Assembly: GCA_025934715.1 (NCBI GenBank)
Contig: JAICWR010000006.1
Location: forward strand, 1 to 33,766
DNA length: 33,766 bases
Reading direction: 5' to 3'
From: Candidatus Saccharimonadota bacterium
GTDB lineage: Bacteria > Patescibacteriota > Saccharimonadia > Saccharimonadales > UBA10212
Shown here: in pieces, positions 30,155 to 33,766 of the stretch
Numbering within the stretch: the first letter of the stretch is position 1
Layout of the letters: each line of letters opens with the position of its first letter
The notes under the pieces: model-generated
What the model was told of the DNA's origin: nothing
Databases searched by the model: none
Seen by the model: the letters and a program-made list of their open reading frames with translations, nothing else
Translations under genes and position numbers: made by a program

Positions 30155-30877
30155 TTAAGATGCGATGGATTCCGAGGGCTCTGGCGGGACTTGGCTTTCT
30201 AGTACTAAACTTGGCTCTGGTTGGTCTTGGTTCTCTAACACTGGCGAGTGGTCGTAAATCAGTTTTAGCGCTGTACTGCCCAAAATCTTAAAATCATATG
30301 TCATCGAGGCGTTTTCAAAATATTTCAAGTCCCGCTTCATCACTTCTTTCCAAACTTCTTTATTGAGATTTATGTATCGGCGGCGATATAACTGGCCGGG
30401 AGAAGTTAAGCCGTGCCTAAATTCTTGGTAACTTTCATACCATTCTTTGAATAACTCGGGCGAGGATTTGGACATATCATCAAGGGTCTCTTGTAGCATC
30501 GGCCTTAGGCCAACTAAGGACAGGTCGCCTTTGGCGACTTGCAAAAGCTGCGGCCATTCATCAATGCCAGATTGCCGTATAACCTGGCCAATAATACTGG
30601 CCCGTGGATCATGCGTGCCATAAGTTTCTAGGTCTGGGCCTTTGGCCCGTTCCCGAATAGTCCGGAACTTTCTCACTTTTAAAGAATCTTCGTCTGGGCC
30701 TATCCTATCCTGAGTGAAGATAGGGTTCCAGGACCGGTGATCTATATCAGAAGCCAATGCCGCAGATCCCGCCAATGGCAATAAGGCAGCTCCAATAATG
30801 AAACCACCCCAGGCATCCAGGCGCCTTTTGTCCTCGCTATGCAAATACTCTGCACCCCGCAGCTGCCTCACAATCAT
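30155..30877 (-). CDS. Bacterial sugar transferase (undecaprenyl-phosphate sugar phosphotransferase type)
   Basis: 240 aa, matching the catalytic domain of the WcaJ/PglC family. This family transfers a sugar-1-phosphate to a lipid carrier to start a surface polysaccharide or glycan. Family motifs are FTQDRIGPDEDSLKVRKFRT (about 53-72) with the Lys/Arg-Phe-Arg-Thr core, IRQSGIDEWPQLLQV (about 103-117) and GDLSLVGLRPM. The usual final Gly-Pro-Arg-Pro reads Gly-Leu-Arg-Pro. Only one N-terminal hydrophobic segment (about 25-45) is present, as in the short PglC-like forms. The DE pair expected to be catalytic is in GIDEWPQ. A leaderless promoter (TTGACA-17-GATACT, 7 nt to ATG) lies upstream. Confidence 0.8.
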   Translation of the reverse strand: MIVRQLRGAEYLHSEDKRRLDAWGGFIIGAALLPLAGSAALASDIDHRSWNPIFTQDRIGPDEDSLKVRKFRTIRERAKGPDLETYGTHDPRASIIGQVIRQSGIDEWPQLLQVAKGDLSLVGLRPMLQETLDDMSKSSPELFKEWYESYQEFRHGLTSPGQLYRRRYINLNKEVWKEVMKRDLKYFENASMTYDFKILGSTALKLIYDHSPVLENQDQPEPSLVLESQVPPEPSESIAS

Positions 30878-30884
30878 TACGAAT

Positions 30885-30913
30885 AGTATCTCATATTATT
30901 TATAATATGTCAA
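30885..30913 (-). promoter_or_regulatory. Leaderless-type promoter of the sugar transferase
   Basis: Minus strand -35 TTGACA (30908-30913, perfect), a 17-nt spacer and -10 GATACT (30885-30890). The ATG at 30877 follows after 7 nt. Confidence 0.75.
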
Positions 30914-30922
30914 TATAAATAA

Positions 30923-30956
30923 GGAGTAGGGAGGAATTTATATCCCTCCCTACTCC
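30923..30956 (-). terminator. Terminator-like hairpin after the 115-aa gene
   Basis: Perfect 12-bp stem GGAGTAGGGAGG/CCTCCCTACTCC with a 10-nt loop, 4 nt beyond the stop of the gene at 30961. A T-rich stretch follows on the minus strand. Confidence 0.6.
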
Positions 30957-30960
30957 GTAC

Positions 30961-31308
30961 CTAGCTTTTATCTGATGTTTTTTTATTGGTTTTTAAGCCA
31001 GCATAGAACTCTTTTTGGGCCGCTGCGATATCCCAGCCAGCTGAGTTAGACAACTCGCCTTCGACATAGTGCTTAATCTGCGCCCACTGCACCGGGCTGA
31101 ACAGCCGCAGCTTTTGGCTGTAGGTTTCGTTTTCGGTGTTGGGCTTTGGCCCGAATTTGGAAAATTCGATGTATTCTCTGCCCTCGCCGGTCTTACCGTG
31201 ACGGGCGTAAAATTTATTGGCTGAATTTTTGTGCAGCGGGATTTCCAAGTAAACTTCCTCGCCCCACGGCAAAACTTTTACTGCTTGGGTTAGTGTTGAT
31301 TGAGACAT
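30961..31308 (-). CDS. Hypothetical small soluble protein
   Basis: 115 aa, no signal peptide or membrane helix, and no recognised family. The N-terminal half contains EEVYLEIPLHKNSANKFYARHGK with a GREYIEFSKFGPKP beta-rich region. The C-terminal half has helices and ends in a Lys/Ser-rich tail. A strong Shine-Dalgarno (GGAAGGAG) lies 6 nt before the ATG, directly after a compact GC hairpin at 31325-31339 in the leader. The combination of a structured leader and a strong Shine-Dalgarno contrasts with the leaderless genes nearby and suggests translational regulation (inference). It stands alone between terminators. Confidence 0.65.
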   Translation of the reverse strand: MSQSTLTQAVKVLPWGEEVYLEIPLHKNSANKFYARHGKTGEGREYIEFSKFGPKPNTENETYSQKLRLFSPVQWAQIKHYVEGELSNSAGWDIAAAQKEFYAGLKTNKKTSDKS

Positions 31309-31324
31309 ATTGAACTCCTTCCGC

Positions 31325-31339
31325 GCGCCCTGCGGGCGC
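31325..31339 (-). promoter_or_regulatory. Leader hairpin before the Shine-Dalgarno of the 115-aa gene
   Basis: GCGCCC-TGC-GGGCGC forms a 6-bp GC stem with a 3-nt loop, immediately upstream of GGAAGGAG. It is a possible RNA-based control or stability element. Confidence 0.4.
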
Positions 31340-31371
31340 CGGTTCTTTAAATTATATTGCTAAACAAAAAA

Positions 31372-31396
31372 CCATCCTTCGACTGGCTCAGGATGG
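31372..31396. repeat. REP-like hairpin
   Basis: CCATCCT and AGGATGG enclose tcgactggctc. The CCTTCGACTGGCTCAGG core resembles widely scattered intergenic repeats in many bacteria (recalled, not searched). Confidence 0.45.
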
Positions 31397-31562
31397 CCTA
31401 AATCACTTTTGCTCTCATCGTCCTCCTTCTCACGGCTCATTTAGGTGGCAGTCGTACCGTGACTTAAATTATGAGCTTATTTTATGCCCGCCTGAAAGCC
31501 AGCGCAACTCCCTAAAACCTTTATGCTTTTTTGACCGCTGTGGCGCATTGTAAATTCCACCA

Positions 31563-31850
31563 TTAAAATTGCCAATAAGAAAATGAGTAAGTTAAAAAAA
31601 TCAGAGCTGTTAATCCTAGGTTAGCTATAAAAGCCAGGATTATAAAAATTGCACTGAAACTCACACGACGTCGCATATCGAGCAATGAAAAAATAATACC
31701 CGCTATAGGAAATATTATTGGAGCCAGTATCAGCCAGTGGTTATTATCTATGTTTTTTACATATTCATTGACTACATCCATAGCAATGAAGCCTAAGGTA
31801 AAAAAAGCAACAGAAAAATACAATTTTTTTATAGGTCTTTTAGTGGGCAT
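31563..31850 (-). CDS. Hypothetical small membrane protein
   Basis: 95 aa with three predicted membrane helices (about 8-28, 38-57 and 65-90) and a basic loop (MRRRVSF), giving a likely N-in orientation. No family is recognised. AT-rich. Downstream (31309-31562) lies a region with a REP-like hairpin. A TATCAT box 7 nt before the ATG is compatible with a leaderless start, but no -35 box is seen. It is divergent from the SGNH hydrolase gene, sharing an 87-nt intergenic region. Confidence 0.6.
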   Translation of the reverse strand: MPTKRPIKKLYFSVAFFTLGFIAMDVVNEYVKNIDNNHWLILAPIIFPIAGIIFSLLDMRRRVSFSAIFIILAFIANLGLTALIFLTYSFSYWQF

Positions 31851-31878
31851 CCATTAAATGATAATCAACAAATCAACC

Positions 31879-31908
31879 TTGCGCATCTATTTTATTAGTT
31901 GATATAAT
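31879..31908 (+). promoter_or_regulatory. Promoter of the SGNH hydrolase gene
   Basis: -35 TTGCGC (31879-31884), an 18-nt spacer and -10 TATAAT (31903-31908). The leader is about 23 nt before the ATG at 31938. Confidence 0.5.
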
Positions 31909-31937
31909 TTGACTAATTGTCAATTTGGGTATTTTAC

Positions 31938-33766
31938 ATGCTTAAGTTTAAGAGTGGGCGAGTAGCCCTATGTTTATTTTCACTAACCTGTTTCGCGCTG
32001 GCCGGAGGATTAGTCCGTCTTGCGGCAGCTAATGATAGTTCCCCATGGTTGTCCTCCAACCTGTCCTTAAACAAGCTTGGAGTCGTGTCCGCTACAGATA
32101 TCCCGTCAACACTTTTTGGCGGTGGCAATGTTAATTGTACTGTTGTCTACGACGGTAAGTGCTCAATAGACTCGCCTTACGGCGCAATCTGGAGTAGCTC
32201 GGTTTGGCTTGACGGTAAATGGCGGACAATCAAGGACTATGGCGGCAACAGCTCTAATTTTTTTGCAATCCCCAATTCTGACACCGCTATCACAACCTCG
32301 TCGCCGCCGGGTTTTGGTTCTTATTTATATTTTACCGATGATACATCTCTAGGTTTGACACCGAACTACGTTGTCGGTTCGCCCGATTTAGGCGCCGGCT
32401 TAAGCTACTTTCAGCTTAACCGGCCATACAACAGGAAATTGGCAGATAAAACAGGTAGCCGTTTGGCTGCTGATTTAAACTCTATGGCTTTTTCTGGCGA
32501 CAGCCAGTGGATGGTTGTCACAAGTCCAAACGTCGCAAACCTACGGGTCAATATAATCACTGGAGAAGTTTTACCTTTCGGGAAGACATTAACTTATGGC
32601 TTTGGCCAAAATCCAGTGCCTAAAAACACCATCACTAGTGACGGCCGCTACGCATTGGAGGCCACCCGCGATGCTTCCACCTTTGCAATCTATGACTTAT
32701 CCACCTGCGCGGCGGCGCCTGATTCAATTTCCCGCCCAGTTAGCTGCCAAAGCCGTGAACTACTAAATAGCGGCTATCTGGCCAGCCATATACCAGGCTA
32801 CAGTGGCACAGCATATGCCCGTTTCATTTCCGATAGCACGTTGATGTTCTATGCCAGCTACACTGATGGATCCACTACAAAATATGGGCAATATATTTTA
32901 AGCACAGAGCCTGACAGTACCAGCCAGCAGCAGTACCTAGCCTTGGGAGATTCTTATATTTCAGGCGAGGGTACTTTTGATTATTTAAGCGGAACCGATA
33001 CTGGTGCGAATAAATGCCATCTTTCGCCCTCATCTTATCCATTCCTAATCGGTCGTGATCTGAGTTATGACACTTATAATTCAGTGGCGTGCTCCGGAGC
33101 TACGACAGACGACATCATAAATTCAAGCGACAATTATGATGGCCAAACCAGCTACGGCCTTACCAGGGAAGAATTACAAAACACAGTCCAATTCGATAAT
33201 TTTTTAAACTCTTTTTCGCCCGGTTGGATTAACCAGCTCGAGTTTGTTAAAAAGTATCAGCCCCAAGCAATAACAATCTCTATCGGCGGCAATGATATGG
33301 GATTTTCTAATATTCTTGAACAATGTGTAGCGTTTTGGAAAGCCAACACGTGCTACAGCACGTACGAAGACCGGCTCGAACTAGTGGGCTTAATCAATAA
33401 CACGGTGTTCCCAAATCTGGTAAAGACCTACTCGCTGCTAAAACAGACTGGGCCGGCAAACATGCGCATCTATGCTATCGGCTATCCCCAAATTGCCCTG
33501 CCGGGCGGGGATTGTGCTGTTAATGTCCAGTTAAATAATGACGAGCTAGTCTTCTCGCAGCAGCTTATCAGCTATCTGGATAGCGTAGTTAAGGCAGCGG
33601 CTGACAGGGTTGGAGTCAGGTATGTTGAAGCACAGGATGCTTTGGAAGGACACCGTCTTTGTGAAGCCGGACCAGATTCAATCGCGATGAACGGTATAAC
33701 TGCCGGCAATGACCGTCCCTCAATACTGGGCGGGCCACTTGGCGATGAAAGCTACCATCCGAATAA
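31938..33766 (+). CDS. Secreted SGNH/GDSL hydrolase-like protein, 3' end outside window
   Basis: Not in the ORF track because no stop occurs before the window end; the frame is open for 609 codons. The signal peptide (about 1-32) has MLKFKSGR, a hydrophobic core and LAAAN. Residues 35-325 form a beta-rich region with WSSSVWLDGKW and repeated W and G turns, probably a propeller-like or sugar-binding N-terminal domain. The SGNH catalytic region begins at 334: block I LALGDSYISGEG (nucleophile Ser339), block III ISIGGNDMGF (about 447-456), and near the window end DESYHPN (His607), the block V His with a preceding acidic residue. This indicates an extracellular esterase or lipase of the actinobacterial SGNH type. 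The substrate is unknown. Confidence 0.85.
   Translation, partial: MLKFKSGRVALCLFSLTCFALAGGLVRLAAANDSSPWLSSNLSLNKLGVVSATDIPSTLFGGGNVNCTVVYDGKCSIDSPYGAIWSSSVWLDGKWRTIKDYGGNSSNFFAIPNSDTAITTSSPPGFGSYLYFTDDTSLGLTPNYVVGSPDLGAGLSYFQLNRPYNRKLADKTGSRLAADLNSMAFSGDSQWMVVTSPNVANLRVNIITGEVLPFGKTLTYGFGQNPVPKNTITSDGRYALEATRDASTFAIYDLSTCAAAPDSISRPVSCQSRELLNSGYLASHIPGYSGTAYARFISDSTLMFYASYTDGSTTKYGQYILSTEPDSTSQQQYLALGDSYISGEGTFDYLSGTDTGANKCHLSPSSYPFLIGRDLSYDTYNSVACSGATTDDIINSSDNYDGQTSYGLTREELQNTVQFDNFLNSFSPGWINQLEFVKKYQPQAITISIGGNDMGFSNILEQCVAFWKANTCYSTYEDRLELVGLINNTVFPNLVKTYSLLKQTGPANMRIYAIGYPQIALPGGDCAVNVQLNNDELVFSQQLISYLDSVVKAAADRVGVRYVEAQDALEGHRLCEAGPDSIAMNGITAGNDRPSILGGPLGDESYHPN

Noticed and set aside
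31372-31396. Terminator for the gene at 31563
   Set aside because: It is about 170 nt from that stop and has no T-run on the minus strand, so a REP-like repeat is more likely.

Overview
The window looks like a chromosomal segment of a small-genome Candidate Phyla Radiation (Patescibacteria) bacterium, most probably Saccharibacteria (TM7). This is inferred from gene content, not from a marker gene. It carries a compact Gram-positive-like type IV pilus locus, several membrane proteins with PH-like domains, four-helix-bundle (S23) genes, a MarP-like protease, and start codons placed 4-7 nt after a -10 box. UGA is used as a stop codon (for example after the ORFs at 5638 and 27427), so the UGA=Gly code of Gracilibacteria/Absconditabacteria is not in use.

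Layout. 1-347 is a GC-rich stretch without a gene that contains a perfect 17-bp inverted repeat. 348-2339 (minus) holds a membrane glycosyltransferase and a small membrane protein. 2380-2665 (minus) holds tRNA-Gly(CCC) and tRNA-Thr(CGT), separated by two large hairpins. 2699-5370 (minus) holds a flavin reductase-like oxidoreductase, a CvpA/trypsin-fold membrane protease and a Crp/Fnr regulator, followed by tRNA-Asp. 5638-7087 (plus) holds three small unknown genes, two of them with apparently leaderless promoters. 7092-9615 (minus) holds a membrane-anchored parvulin foldase, a PH-domain membrane protein, tRNA-Arg(CCT) and ndk. 9626-10355 holds a GIY-YIG gene and an S23 gene between inverted heptamer arrays, followed by a plus-strand Xer recombinase.

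11327-27318 (minus) is a nearly complete type IV pilus locus. In transcription order it is: TPR-like membrane protein, large secreted protein, pilM, pilN, pilO, a small membrane protein, pilB, pilT, pilC, pilA, pilD and four pseudopilin-like genes. PilB and PilT drive extension and retraction on the PilC platform, PilM/N/O align the machine, PilD processes the prepilins, and the minor pseudopilins plus the secreted protein probably form or decorate the tip. A second S23 element with different heptamers sits between pilD and the pseudopilins, and pilD itself contains a solo heptamer array in frame.

27382-33766 is more accessory. It holds a secreted unknown protein; a plus-strand segment of about 660 nt bounded by a promoter and a strong terminator and full of long GC-rich stems (a candidate structured RNA); two overlapping ORFs joined at a C7 run (probable frameshift); a sugar phosphotransferase; two small genes; and a secreted SGNH/GDSL esterase-like protein that runs off the window end and is missing from the ORF track.

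The two best candidates for something undescribed are the S23/heptamer elements (with the solo array in pilD) and the long structured RNA at 28392-29055.
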